Assembly (NCBI GenBank): GCA_017458585.1
Contig: JAFTAJ010000043.1
Location: forward strand, 1-64,000
Direction: 5' to 3'
Length of the DNA: 64,000 nucleotides
DNA from: Bacteroidaceae bacterium
GTDB taxonomy: Bacteria; Bacteroidota; Bacteroidia; Bacteroidales; Bacteroidaceae
Shown one piece after another: positions 16,938-23,934 of the stretch. How positions within the stretch are numbered: the stretch's first letter is position 1; every line of letters begins with the position of its first letter. The notes below the pieces were generated by a model, which did not search any database, was not told the DNA's origin, and saw only the letters and a list, made by a program, of their open reading frames with translations. The translations under genes were made by a program, and so were the position numbers.

Positions 16938-17835
16938 CTTTCTCGGCTCTTGGATGAGCCTGCTGATAAGCCTTCTTCAGTTCCTCAAAGGTAGTGTGAG
17001 TGTATATCTCTGTCGTGGCAATGCTTTCATGACCCAGCAGCTGCTTCACCACCTCAATCTCCGCCCCGTTGTTGAGCATTGCCGTAGCAAACGTATGGCG
17101 CAGCACATGGGGCGAGCGTTTACGCAGGGTGGTGACCTGCGAGAGGTTGCGCTTGACTATCTCGCTCACCGCCTCTTTGGTTATGCGCGGCACCTTCACG
17201 CCCAGAAACAATGCCGGGTTATCGACAGCCTGGTGCTGCTGCTCACGCAGAGGGAGGTAAGCCTCCAGAGCCTCCTTCAGCTCGGTTCCGAATGGAACGA
17301 TGCGCTCTTTATTGCGCTTGCCGAGCACCTTGATGGTGGCAGAATGAAAATTGACCGAGCTCACATTGAGCCCCACAAGCTCTGACAGGCGAATACCCGT
17401 AGAGTAGAAAATCAATAATATCAATCGGTCGCGGTGTCCCTCATAGTCGTCAGCGAAAGCAATCTTGTCAAAGAGATTGTCCATCTCCTTCTCGCGTACG
17501 AAATAAGGTAGTTTCTTTTCTTTCTTGGGTCCTTTCAGTGTTCGTGTCGGATCACTCTCCACAGCCTTGCACATCAGCAGGTATTTATAGAATGAGCGCA
17601 ACGCACTAAGCTGCTTGTTGACCGTGGCCGCAGCCTTATGCTGCTCCATCTGCGAAGCTATCCACTCGCGCACATCGTCGCGGCTCACAAACGACCAATC
17701 AATATTTTCTGTTTCATCGTGGTTTACGAACGCAGCAAACCCACACAGTGTCGGTTCATAAACCGCCACCGTCTGCTCTGAGTAGTGACGCTCGGCGCGC
17801 AGATAGGTAATAAAACGCTCAATCCAGATGTCCAT
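16933..17835 (-). CDS. Tyrosine recombinase, XerC/XerD family
   Basis: A 300-residue DNA recombinase. It has an N-terminal SAM-like core-binding domain (1-90) and a C-terminal catalytic domain. Catalytic residues visible from ATG 17835 are Arg149 (STGIRLSEL), Lys173 (LGKRNKERIVPF), His243 and Arg246 (HVLRHTFAT), His269 (LLGHESI) and nucleophile Tyr278 (TEIYTH). The length and completeness fit a housekeeping Xer protein that resolves chromosome dimers at dif, not an integrase of a mobile element; no att sites or cargo are seen. The upstream in-frame ATG at 17868 would add 11 hydrophobic residues not usual in the family. rpsU lies upstream on the same strand. Confidence 0.9.
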   Translation of the reverse strand: MDIWIERFITYLRAERHYSEQTVAVYEPTLCGFAAFVNHDETENIDWSFVSRDDVREWIASQMEQHKAAATVNKQLSALRSFYKYLLMCKAVESDPTRTLKGPKKEKKLPYFVREKEMDNLFDKIAFADDYEGHRDRLILLIFYSTGIRLSELVGLNVSSVNFHSATIKVLGKRNKERIVPFGTELKEALEAYLPLREQQHQAVDNPALFLGVKVPRITKEAVSEIVKRNLSQVTTLRKRSPHVLRHTFATAMLNNGAEIEVVKQLLGHESIATTEIYTHTTFEELKKAYQQAHPRAEKE

Positions 17836-17843
17836 TTTCAAAA

Positions 17844-17868
17844 CAAAAAAAGGAAGGCAAAAAGCCAA
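17844..17868 (-). terminator. Probable terminator after rpsU
   Basis: The minus strand reads an interrupted stem AAGG..GGC / GCC..CCTT around TTTTT, followed by a run of seven T. It lies between the rpsU stop and the Xer start, so it may reduce read-through into the recombinase gene. A second, longer-looped pairing (CCCCTCT...AGAGGGG) sits just after the rpsU stop. Confidence 0.5.
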
Positions 17869-17946
17869 CCTTAACGTACACCAAAGCCCCAGTCTTTCCT
17901 TACGGGGTGTAATCTCCCCCTCTGGCAGGAAAGATATTGAGAGGGG

Positions 17947-18138
17947 TTAATCTTCGTTGCGGCGGAGAGCTGTTACGTAAACAGCATGCTCCTTGGCAAG
18001 GCGCTTCTTTACAGAAGGCTTGTCAAACTGCTGACGACGGCGAAGCTCCTTGTTGATACCAGTTTTCTCAAACTTCCTCTTAAACTGCTTCAGCGCTCTC
18101 TCAATGCTGTTACTGTCTTTTACTGGAACAATAATCAT
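17947..18138 (-). CDS. rpsU: 30S ribosomal protein S21
   Basis: A 63-residue basic protein beginning MIIVPVKDSNSIERALKQFK and ending in ALRRNED, a complete S21 of normal length for Bacteroidetes. It joins the small-subunit platform near the anti-Shine-Dalgarno end of 16S rRNA. In Bacteroidetes that end is occluded, which fits the lack of SD sequences before most genes here. The gene has its own promoter (18198-18228). Confidence 0.97.
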   Translation of the reverse strand: MIIVPVKDSNSIERALKQFKRKFEKTGINKELRRRQQFDKPSVKKRLAKEHAVYVTALRRNED

Positions 18139-18197
18139 ACGTTAATTAATCGTTTTTTAATTATTTAGTTTTTCGTGTTTTTTATAGATACGGGCTG

Positions 18198-18228
18198 CGA
18201 AATTACACAATCTTTTTTTCAGAGCCAA
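18198..18228 (-). promoter_or_regulatory. Promoter of rpsU (TTCG variant)
   Basis: On the minus strand TTG (18226-18228) is followed after 20 nt by TAATTTCG (18198-18205), the consensus except C for T at the seventh base. The leader is ~55 nt. Confidence 0.6.
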
Positions 18229-18321
18229 AAAAAATTACAAAAAAGTAACACTTCCGCTCATTTTGCCATGCAAAAAACACGCTGTTCTAACAAAAAATAA
18301 CCTAAAATGTCCTTATATTAC

Positions 18322-18355
18322 CAAAAAATGCAGGCCCGTAAAGACCTGCACTTTT
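18322..18355 (-). terminator. Terminator of the rprX-rprY operon
   Basis: On the minus strand a 6-bp stem TGCAGG / CCTGCA with a 10-nt loop is followed by TTTTTTGG, about 30 nt after the response-regulator stop. Confidence 0.75.
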
Positions 18356-18378
18356 TCTGTATTCTACCTACGTGCCTT

Positions 18379-19107
18379 CTATCCCTCAATAGCGGGCATG
18401 CTCAGCGAAGGCACCACAAGCTTGTAGCCCTTGCCGTGCACATTGATAATCTCCACGTTGGGATCGTCCTTGAGCAGCTTGCGCAACTTGGTGATGTACA
18501 CATCCATCGAGCGGGCGTTGAAGTAGTTGTCGTCCACCCAGATGGTCTTCAGCGCAAAGTCGCGCTGCAGCACATCGTTGGCGTGCTGATAGAGCAACAC
18601 GAGCAACTCGCTCTCTTTGGTGGTGAGTTTCTTTACGTCACCATTGGGGAAACTGAGCAGCTGCTTCTTCACATCGTATGCGTAGCTACCCATACGGAAG
18701 CTATCGATGTCAACTTGCTTCTTGGTGTGCACACGGCGCATGATAGCCTCAATGCGCAGCGTAAGCTCCTCCATAGAGAATGGCTTGGTGATATAGTCGT
18801 CGGCTCCAATCTTGAAACCTTCAAACACATCTTCCTTCAGCGTCTTAGCTGTCAGGAACACGATAGGCGTATTGGGACTGGCGGCCTTGATATCGCGTGC
18901 CAGCGAGAAGCCATCCTTCTTAGGCATCATCACGTCAAGCACACAGATGTCAGCCGGAGTCTTCACAAAGGCGCGGTAGCCGGCCTCTCCGTCACTGCAT
19001 AACTCGGCCTCATATCCTTTGGCCTGCAGATACTCTCTGAGCAGCATGCCGAGGCTCTCATCGTCCTCGCACAGCAGGATCTTTGTCTTTTCGTTCATAG
19101 TCGTCAT
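18379..19107 (-). CDS. rprY: OmpR-family response regulator, RprY-like
   Basis: A 242-residue DNA-binding regulator. The receiver domain (8-125) has acidic pocket 'LLCEDDE', phospho-acceptor Asp58 (VLDVMMPKKDG), 'FLTAKT' and 'DDYITKPFS'. The winged helix (~145-235) shows 'LTTKESELLVLLYQHANDVLQRD' and 'RSMDVYITKLRKLLKDDPNVEIINVHGKGYKL'. Length, phylum and the paired kinase fit RprY of the Bacteroides RprX/RprY system, tied to envelope stress and metabolism. The symbol rests on resemblance, not alignment. It starts 3 bp after the kinase stop, so the two are cotranslated. Confidence 0.85.
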   Translation of the reverse strand: MTTMNEKTKILLCEDDESLGMLLREYLQAKGYEAELCSDGEAGYRAFVKTPADICVLDVMMPKKDGFSLARDIKAASPNTPIVFLTAKTLKEDVFEGFKIGADDYITKPFSMEELTLRIEAIMRRVHTKKQVDIDSFRMGSYAYDVKKQLLSFPNGDVKKLTTKESELLVLLYQHANDVLQRDFALKTIWVDDNYFNARSMDVYITKLRKLLKDDPNVEIINVHGKGYKLVVPSLSMPAIEG

Positions 19108-19110
19108 TAT

Positions 19111-20679
19111 TTACTGGTTATCACTTTTCAATGTTGGTAATGTTATCATAAACTTAGTGCCCTTGTCCGGCTCGCTCTCCACAGCGATATGGCCGTGGTG
19201 TAGCTCAACGATGCCTTTCACATAGGCCAAGCCGAGGCCGAAGCCTTTCACGTCGTGCTGGTTGCCGGAGTGCACACGATAGAATTTCTCAAATATCTTC
19301 TTCACATTCTCCTTCTTAATACCGATGCCGTTGTCAGCTATGGTCAATATCAAGTGGTCATGCTTGTTGCGTGTGCTGACCTGGAGGCGTAGCGGCTCTT
19401 CTTCGCGCCTATACTTCACCGCATTCTCCATCAGGTTGAACAGCACATTTGTCATGTGCACTTCATCGCCATATATCCACGGGCTGGTGGCCTTGAGGTC
19501 GGTCTCTATCACTCCGCCCTTTTCCTCCACTTTGAATCGGAAGTTCTCTGCCACATCCTCCACCATCTCGTTGAGGTTGAGCTCCTGCTCTTTCAGCGCC
19601 ATGCGTTTGCCCTCGAGCAGCGAGGTCTGCAGCACACGGTCAATGAGTCGTTGCAAGCGCTTGGTCTCGTTGCGTATCACGCCCGAGAGGTGCTCCGTCA
19701 TGTTGCCTGTCTTCTGCACCGTCGGGTCGGCTAGCATCTGGCTGGCTAATGATATAGAGGCCACCGGAGTCTTCAACTCATGAGTCATATTGTTGACAAA
19801 GTCTGTCTTCATCTCACCCAGGCGTCGCTGGCGGAAGGTAACGCGGATGGTATAACCAAACATCGCGGCCAAGATGAGCATAAACAGTATGGCGGTCACC
19901 AGATAGCGCGCCGACTTGTAGATATAGCGGTTGATTGACGGGAAGTTCACCGTGAGTATTCCCACATTGGCGGGCGAGTTGTTGGGCATCAGCACCTGCT
20001 TGTAGCTGTGGTCGGCGCCCTCGTCGGTGTAGTCCGGGCAACGATACAGCTCGCGTCCGACCTGGTTGCTCACCGTGAAATGGTACGGCATGTCTATGCC
20101 CTCCTTTGCCAACTGCGCCCTGATGCGGCTGTCAAGATTCTTGAAATTGATACGCTCCTCGATGGGAGTTTCGCTTGTGGAATATAGGATAGTGTATATA
20201 ATCCTGTTGAGCAACTCCTGCTGATAGACATAGCGTTTCTTCAGTTCGCTACGCATCTCCTCCGAGAACTCGTATTGCCTACGGCTGTTGCGCATGCCGA
20301 ATGTCAGGCCGCTCTGTTCCTTGGTAGCGTGGCGCACAAGGCCGGTGCCCCCCGAAGCAACTGTTGCTGCGCGCGTCTTGGCTGCCTTGTCGCTGTAGAT
20401 GGAGTCAGTCAGAATCATAAGGCTGTCGGCCGGCCCCATGCGGAGGTCTTTCTCGATATCTTGATTGCCCAGCGAGTGGAGGTCATTCTTCAAGCCCTGA
20501 TATGTGTCCTCTATCTCCATGCTGCGAGCCACGAGGAAAAGACCGCGCTTTACGCTCGCGTCAAACTGCTCCTTGCGCATGCTAACAACGCGGTTGGAGT
20601 AGCTAATCAGCATCGACATCAAGGCCACAAAGATCAGGCCCATCGCCACTACTATTATTATCAGCTTCTTGTCCTTCAT
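19111..20679 (-). CDS. rprX: Sensor histidine kinase, RprX-like
   Basis: A 522-residue inner-membrane kinase. It has a TM segment at ~5-25, a periplasmic sensor region to ~245 with a predicted coiled segment, and a second TM at ~248-268 (YLVTAILFMLILAAMFGYTI). HisKA has His300 in 'FVNNMTHELKTPVASI', and HATPase_c shows 'NLMENAVKY', 'DNGIGI', 'FEKFYRV' and 'GFGLGLAYVK'. I chose ATG 20679 over the GTG codon just before it (20682), which adds one residue. It probably phosphorylates the RprY-like regulator encoded immediately downstream. The signal is unknown. Confidence 0.88.
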   Translation of the reverse strand: MKDKKLIIIVVAMGLIFVALMSMLISYSNRVVSMRKEQFDASVKRGLFLVARSMEIEDTYQGLKNDLHSLGNQDIEKDLRMGPADSLMILTDSIYSDKAAKTRAATVASGGTGLVRHATKEQSGLTFGMRNSRRQYEFSEEMRSELKKRYVYQQELLNRIIYTILYSTSETPIEERINFKNLDSRIRAQLAKEGIDMPYHFTVSNQVGRELYRCPDYTDEGADHSYKQVLMPNNSPANVGILTVNFPSINRYIYKSARYLVTAILFMLILAAMFGYTIRVTFRQRRLGEMKTDFVNNMTHELKTPVASISLASQMLADPTVQKTGNMTEHLSGVIRNETKRLQRLIDRVLQTSLLEGKRMALKEQELNLNEMVEDVAENFRFKVEEKGGVIETDLKATSPWIYGDEVHMTNVLFNLMENAVKYRREEEPLRLQVSTRNKHDHLILTIADNGIGIKKENVKKIFEKFYRVHSGNQHDVKGFGLGLAYVKGIVELHHGHIAVESEPDKGTKFMITLPTLKSDNQ

Positions 20680-20704
20680 CACAAGACATTCTAACTTTCC
20701 GCCG

Positions 20705-20712
20705 CGAAATTA
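20705..20712 (-). promoter_or_regulatory. -7 element of rprXY operon (TTCG variant)
   Basis: The minus strand reads TAATTTCG 25 nt upstream of the rprX ATG, the same variant box as at rpsU. No clear -33 TTG is present. Confidence 0.45.
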
Positions 20713-20741
20713 ACCTTATTTAATTATACGCGCCCGCGTGG

Positions 20742-20821
20742 CGTAGCTGCGTTTTGCCCAATTTGCGTTTTTTAACACTTTTCGCCTCAGTTAATTCCCC
20801 GATTGTTAACGAGGCGCTACG
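20742..20821. other. Long-range hairpin in the rprX/rpsF divergent region
   Basis: Nested arms CGTAGC (20742), GCCTC (20784) and GTTAA (20790) pair with TTAAC (20806), GAGGC (20811) and GCTACG (20816), leaving an 11-nt loop and a 36-nt internal insertion. It lies upstream of both promoters, so its role is unclear. The 296-bp divergent region otherwise holds only promoters. Confidence 0.4.
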
Positions 20822-20872
20822 GACAGCAACGCCCCACTCCTGACTCCAAATTCAAAAAAGTCTCTCAAAAAC

Positions 20873-20903
20873 TTGGCTGTTACAGAGGATTGTCGTAATT
20901 TTG
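20873..20903 (+). promoter_or_regulatory. Promoter of rpsF-rpsR-rplI operon
   Basis: TTG (20873-20875), 20 nt, TAATTTTG (20896-20903): a full match to the Bacteroidetes promoter. The leader to ATG 20979 is ~70 nt. Confidence 0.8.
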
Positions 20904-20912
20904 CAGCCGCTT

Positions 20913-20927
20913 TTGCCGAAAAGGCAA
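20913..20927 (+). promoter_or_regulatory. Leader hairpin of rpsF operon, possible S6:S18 autoregulatory site
   Basis: TTGCC-GAAAA-GGCAA forms a small hairpin at the start of the leader and contains CCG. Leaders of rpsF operons in many bacteria carry an S6:S18-binding hairpin with a CCG motif, so this is a candidate. The match is weak and I cannot fold the whole leader. Confidence 0.35.
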
Positions 20928-20978
20928 TCGCGCGCGAACAATATTTATATTATTAACACACAAAAAAACTGTAAGACG

Positions 20979-21317
20979 ATGAATCAGTATGAAACCGTTT
21001 TCATTTTGACTCCCGTTTTGTCTGATGAACAGATGAAGGAAGCGGTTGGTAAGTTCAGAGACTATCTGACATCGCAGGGTTCCGAGATCCTCTATGAGGA
21101 GAACTGGGGCATGCGCAAGCTCGCTTACAACATCAACAAGAAGTCATCCGGCTTCTACTACGAGATTGGCTTCAAGGCCGACCCGTCAGCAATCGAGAGA
21201 CTTGAGATTAACTACCGCCGTGACGAGCGCGTGCTGCGCTTCCTCACAGTAAAGATGGACAAGAACGCCGCCGCTTACGCTGCTAAGCGCCAGGCCCTTA
21301 AAAAGAAGGAGGACTAA
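20979..21317 (+). CDS. rpsF: 30S ribosomal protein S6
   Basis: A 112-residue protein beginning [23 protein letters not shown], with the S6 signature '[23 protein letters not shown]' ending near residue 65. It pairs with S18 on the 30S platform. The start is ATG 20979; an in-frame TTG 78 nt upstream lies in the -7 promoter box. It is the first gene of the rpsF-rpsR-rplI operon, 3 bp before rpsR. Confidence 0.97.
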   Translation: MNQYETVFILTPVLSDEQMKEAVGKFRDYLTSQGSEILYEENWGMRKLAYNINKKSSGFYYEIGFKADPSAIERLEINYRRDERVLRFLTVKMDKNAAAYAAKRQALKKKED

Positions 21318-21320
21318 ACC

Positions 21321-21590
21321 ATGGCTATCGAACAGAACGAAATCCGCTATCTCAACGCTCCCTCCATTGAGGTGAAGAAGAAGAAGTACTGCCGCTTCAA
21401 GAAGAGCGGTATCAAGTATATCGACTATCGCGACCCCGAGTTCCTGAAGAAGTTCCTCAACGAGCAGGGCCGCATACTCCCCCGCCGCATTACCGGCACC
21501 TCCCTTAAGTATCAGCGCCGCGTGGCACAGGCCGTTAAGCGTGCCCGCCACCTCGCATTGCTGCCATTCGTGACCGACATGATGAAATAA
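21321..21590 (+). CDS. rpsR: 30S ribosomal protein S18
   Basis: An 89-residue basic protein with the S18 core '[20 protein letters not shown]', then '[30 protein letters not shown]'. It binds S6 and 16S rRNA in the platform. It is the middle gene of the operon; rplI follows after 21 bp. Confidence 0.97.
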   Translation: MAIEQNEIRYLNAPSIEVKKKKYCRFKKSGIKYIDYRDPEFLKKFLNEQGRILPRRITGTSLKYQRRVAQAVKRARHLALLPFVTDMMK

Positions 21591-21611
21591 CCCGTAAACT
21601 CAAGACCAACT

Positions 21612-22277
21612 ATGGAAATTATACTTAAAGAAGACATTATCGGCTTGGGTTTCAAGAACGATATCGTGAACGTCAAGAACGGCTACGCCAACAACTACCT
21701 TGTGCCTACAGGCAAGGCTGCTTATGCCACCGAGAATGCTAAGAAGCAGTTGGCAGAAGACCTGCGCCAGAAGGCTCACAAGCTCGCTAAGATTAAGGAA
21801 GAGGCTGAGGCCCTCGCCGCTAAGATTAACGCTGTGCCCGCACTCACCATTCCTATGAAGGTCAGCAGCACCGGCACTATCTACGGTTCCGTTACCAACG
21901 TACAGATTGCTGAAGGCCTCGCTGCCCAGGGCATTGAGGTTGACAGGAAGAAGATCATTGTTAGCGACGTTAAGGCTGTCGGCAACTACACCGCTAGCGT
22001 GAAGTTGCACAAGGAGGTTACCGCCACTGTTGAATTCAATGTCATCAGTGAAGGTGGCGAAGAGCCCGTAGAGGAAGAGACTCCCGTAGTGGAGGCCGCC
22101 GCTCCCGTGGTTGAGGAAGCTCCTGTAGAGGAGGCTCCCGCAGTTGAGGAAGAGGCTGCTCCCGCTGAGGAGGAGGCTCCCGCAGTTGAGGAAGAAGCCG
22201 CTCCCGCAGCCGAGGAGGAGGCTCCCGCAGTTGAGGAGGAGGCCGCTCCCGCTGAGGAGGCTGCAGAAGAAGCATAA
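21612..22277 (+). CDS. rplI: 50S ribosomal protein L9 with long acidic C-terminal extension
   Basis: A 221-residue protein. Residues 1-~150 are a complete L9: the N-terminal domain 'MEIILKEDIIGLGFKNDIVNVKNGYANNYL', a connecting helix and the C-terminal rRNA-binding domain. The usual length is ~148 residues. The extra ~70 residues are almost only Glu, Ala, Pro and Val in near-repeats such as EEAPAVEEEAAPA, strongly acidic and probably disordered. This tail would project from the ribosome near the L1 stalk. It is the last gene of the operon and is followed by a strong terminator. Confidence 0.95.
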   Translation: MEIILKEDIIGLGFKNDIVNVKNGYANNYLVPTGKAAYATENAKKQLAEDLRQKAHKLAKIKEEAEALAAKINAVPALTIPMKVSSTGTIYGSVTNVQIAEGLAAQGIEVDRKKIIVSDVKAVGNYTASVKLHKEVTATVEFNVISEGGEEPVEEETPVVEAAAPVVEEAPVEEAPAVEEEAAPAEEEAPAVEEEAAPAAEEEAPAVEEEAAPAEEAAEEA

Positions 22278-22305
22278 CACTTCATAGCACTTTTATAATA
22301 TTACG

Positions 22306-22343
22306 CTCCCCGCCCCACTAAGGGGTGGGGAGTTTTCTCTTTT
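22306..22343 (+). terminator. Terminator of the rpsF-rpsR-rplI operon
   Basis: An 11-bp G+C-rich stem (CTCCCCGCCCC / GGGGTGGGGAG, one G-U pair) with a 5-nt loop is followed by TTTTCTCTTTT. Confidence 0.9.
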
Positions 22344-22368
22344 ACCACGCAACATATTTACACGCCCC

Positions 22369-23208
22369 ATGAACAAGTTTACCCTACTCCTTATCTCTTT
22401 TCTCTATTCTCTATTCTCTATTCTCTGCTTTGCACAGACACGCAAGCCTGTAACAGCGGCGGCAAAGAAGCCCGCAACCACCACAGTCAAAAAGCCTGTG
22501 GCAACCACAAAGGCGGCTCCAACCAAGAAAGTCACCACGACCAACAACCCCAAGATAGTGAAGGCCGTGCAGAGCAACCCGCAGTACAAAGAAGTCAGCT
22601 ACACCCTGCGTGGCAAGGCTCACGGCTTTGAAGAAGGCGAGTGGATAAGCCTCTGCGCGCCGGGCAATAACGGCCTCGAGGCCACCGACTCCGTGCAGCT
22701 GCAGGGCGAGGACTTCACCTTCAAGGGACGCACCCTCAATGTGCCCTACATGAAATACCTCGTCGTAGGCAAGGGCGTGCACAAGACCCTCGTTGAGGTA
22801 TTCATCGAAGAGGGCAACATCACCGCCGACATCACCGCCGACAAGCGTATCGACCAAGTCAGGGGCACCGTCACCAACAATATCTACATGCCCTATCGCG
22901 ACAGCATCAACACCATCTACACACAGATATACGACGCCACACGCGAGAGCATGCGCATGAGCAACTCCGCCGACGTGCGCGAGGCATACAAGCTAGGCAT
23001 CGACTCGCTCCACAATCAGATGGTGCAGTACACCTATACCTTTGCGCGCAAGAACATCAATAACTGGGCTGGTCTCTATCTCTTCGCAGAGTACCACAAA
23101 CGCTTTACCGTAGCGCAGAACAAAGCCATCCTCGCAGCCGTGCCAAAGAAATACGCCACGCTACCCATCATTGCCGAAATACGCAAATACAACAACTCAA
23201 GGAAATAA
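22369..23208 (+). CDS. DUF4369-like exported protein
   Basis: A 279-residue protein. Residues 1-23 are a signal peptide (MNKFTLLLISFLYSLFSILCFAQ), partly encoded by a heptamer array. Residues 24-65 are a low-complexity Lys/Thr/Ala/Pro linker. From ~75 the sequence ('YTLRGKAHGFEEGEWISLCAPGNNG', 'LQGEDFTFKGRTLNVPYMKYLVV', 'VEVFIEEGNITADI') matches the DUF4369 pattern, usually found N-terminal to thioredoxin-like domains in Bacteroidetes; no CxxC thioredoxin motif follows here. It is the first gene of a tight operon with an M15 peptidase and a GH2 enzyme (3-bp gaps). The function is unknown. Confidence 0.75.
   Translation: MNKFTLLLISFLYSLFSILCFAQTRKPVTAAAKKPATTTVKKPVATTKAAPTKKVTTTNNPKIVKAVQSNPQYKEVSYTLRGKAHGFEEGEWISLCAPGNNGLEATDSVQLQGEDFTFKGRTLNVPYMKYLVVGKGVHKTLVEVFIEEGNITADITADKRIDQVRGTVTNNIYMPYRDSINTIYTQIYDATRESMRMSNSADVREAYKLGIDSLHNQMVQYTYTFARKNINNWAGLYLFAEYHKRFTVAQNKAILAAVPKKYATLPIIAEIRKYNNSRK
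22391..22425. repeat. Heptamer array (TATTCTC) in the signal peptide of the DUF4369-like gene
   Basis: Five consecutive 7-mers: TTATCTC, TTTTCTC, then TATTCTC three times. It encodes the hydrophobic core 'LISFLYSLFSIL'. Gain or loss of one unit (7 nt) would shift the reading frame. Confidence 0.75.
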
Positions 23209-23211
23209 CAT

Positions 23212-23931
23212 ATGAAACGCCTCCTCCAATCCTTACTCCTTTTCTCCCTACTTCTTTTCTTATTTCCTCCCCCTTCATGGGGGATAAGAGGGGGTCTCCG
23301 GGCAGGCACGGTGCTCAACGCTACGGATATTGACAACAACAACCTCGGCCAATACTTCAGCGCGCAGCCCATCAACGACACCGTCTTCGCGCGCATCTGG
23401 CTCAAGTCGTTCAAGCGCGACTGCACCACCAAGCGCGACGACCTGCGCTACCTGCAGGTGCTGCATGTCAATAAGGACGGCCGCCCGCAGACTGGCGAGC
23501 TCATCTGCAACAAGGCCATCGCCGACGATCTGCTCGATATCTTCCGCCAGCTCTATCTCAACGGCTATCGCATAGAGAAGATGCTGCTCATCGACAACTA
23601 CGACGCTGACGACGAGGCATCCATGGCCGACAACAACACCTCGTGCTTCAACTTCCGCACCATTGCGGGCAGCAACCAGCCCTCCCTCCACGGGCGCGGA
23701 CTGGCCATCGACATCAACCCCCTCTACAATCCCTGCCTCAACAAGCGCACCGGCCTCGTGCAGCCAGCCAACGGCAAGCGCCACGCATACCGCCGCACCA
23801 ACCGCGCCAAGCAGCCCATACGCTACATCGACCCCAACGACCTCTGCTACAAGCTCTTCGTGCAGCACGGTTTCTTCTGGGGCGGCAGCTGGCGCACGGT
23901 GCACGACTATCAGCACTTCGAGAAGAAATGA
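23212..23931 (+). CDS. M15-family zinc peptidase (D-Ala-D-Ala carboxypeptidase type)
   Basis: A 239-residue exported protein. The zinc site is visible in 'SLHGRGLAIDINPLYNP' (His and Asp ligands, residues ~162-172) and 'VHDYQHFEKK' at the C-terminus (catalytic region and third His ligand), the pattern of the M15C/VanY-type peptidases that trim peptidoglycan peptides or endolysin substrates. The signal peptide 'LLLFLFPPPSWGIRGGLRAG' is partly encoded by a 52-bp DNA repeat that also forms the signal peptide of the next gene. It is the second gene of the operon, 3 bp after the DUF4369-like gene and 3 bp before the GH2 gene. Confidence 0.88.
   Translation: MKRLLQSLLLFSLLLFLFPPPSWGIRGGLRAGTVLNATDIDNNNLGQYFSAQPINDTVFARIWLKSFKRDCTTKRDDLRYLQVLHVNKDGRPQTGELICNKAIADDLLDIFRQLYLNGYRIEKMLLIDNYDADDEASMADNNTSCFNFRTIAGSNQPSLHGRGLAIDINPLYNPCLNKRTGLVQPANGKRHAYRRTNRAKQPIRYIDPNDLCYKLFVQHGFFWGGSWRTVHDYQHFEKK
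23231..23306. repeat. Heptamer-like run plus CCCCC-TTCAT-GGGGG hairpin element, copy 1
   Basis: Six degenerate pyrimidine-rich 7-mers (from CCTTACT at 23231) lead into a hairpin CCCCC (23269) TTCAT GGGGG (23279). The 52 nt at 23255-23306 are identical to 23978-24029 in the next gene. Here the element encodes the end of the M15 signal peptide. Confidence 0.85.
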
Positions 23932-23934
23932 CAG

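Noticed and set aside
16933-17835. Xer-type gene as integrase of a mobile element
   Set aside because: Its length and sequence fit a housekeeping XerC/D, neighbours are core genes, and no attachment repeats or cargo are seen.
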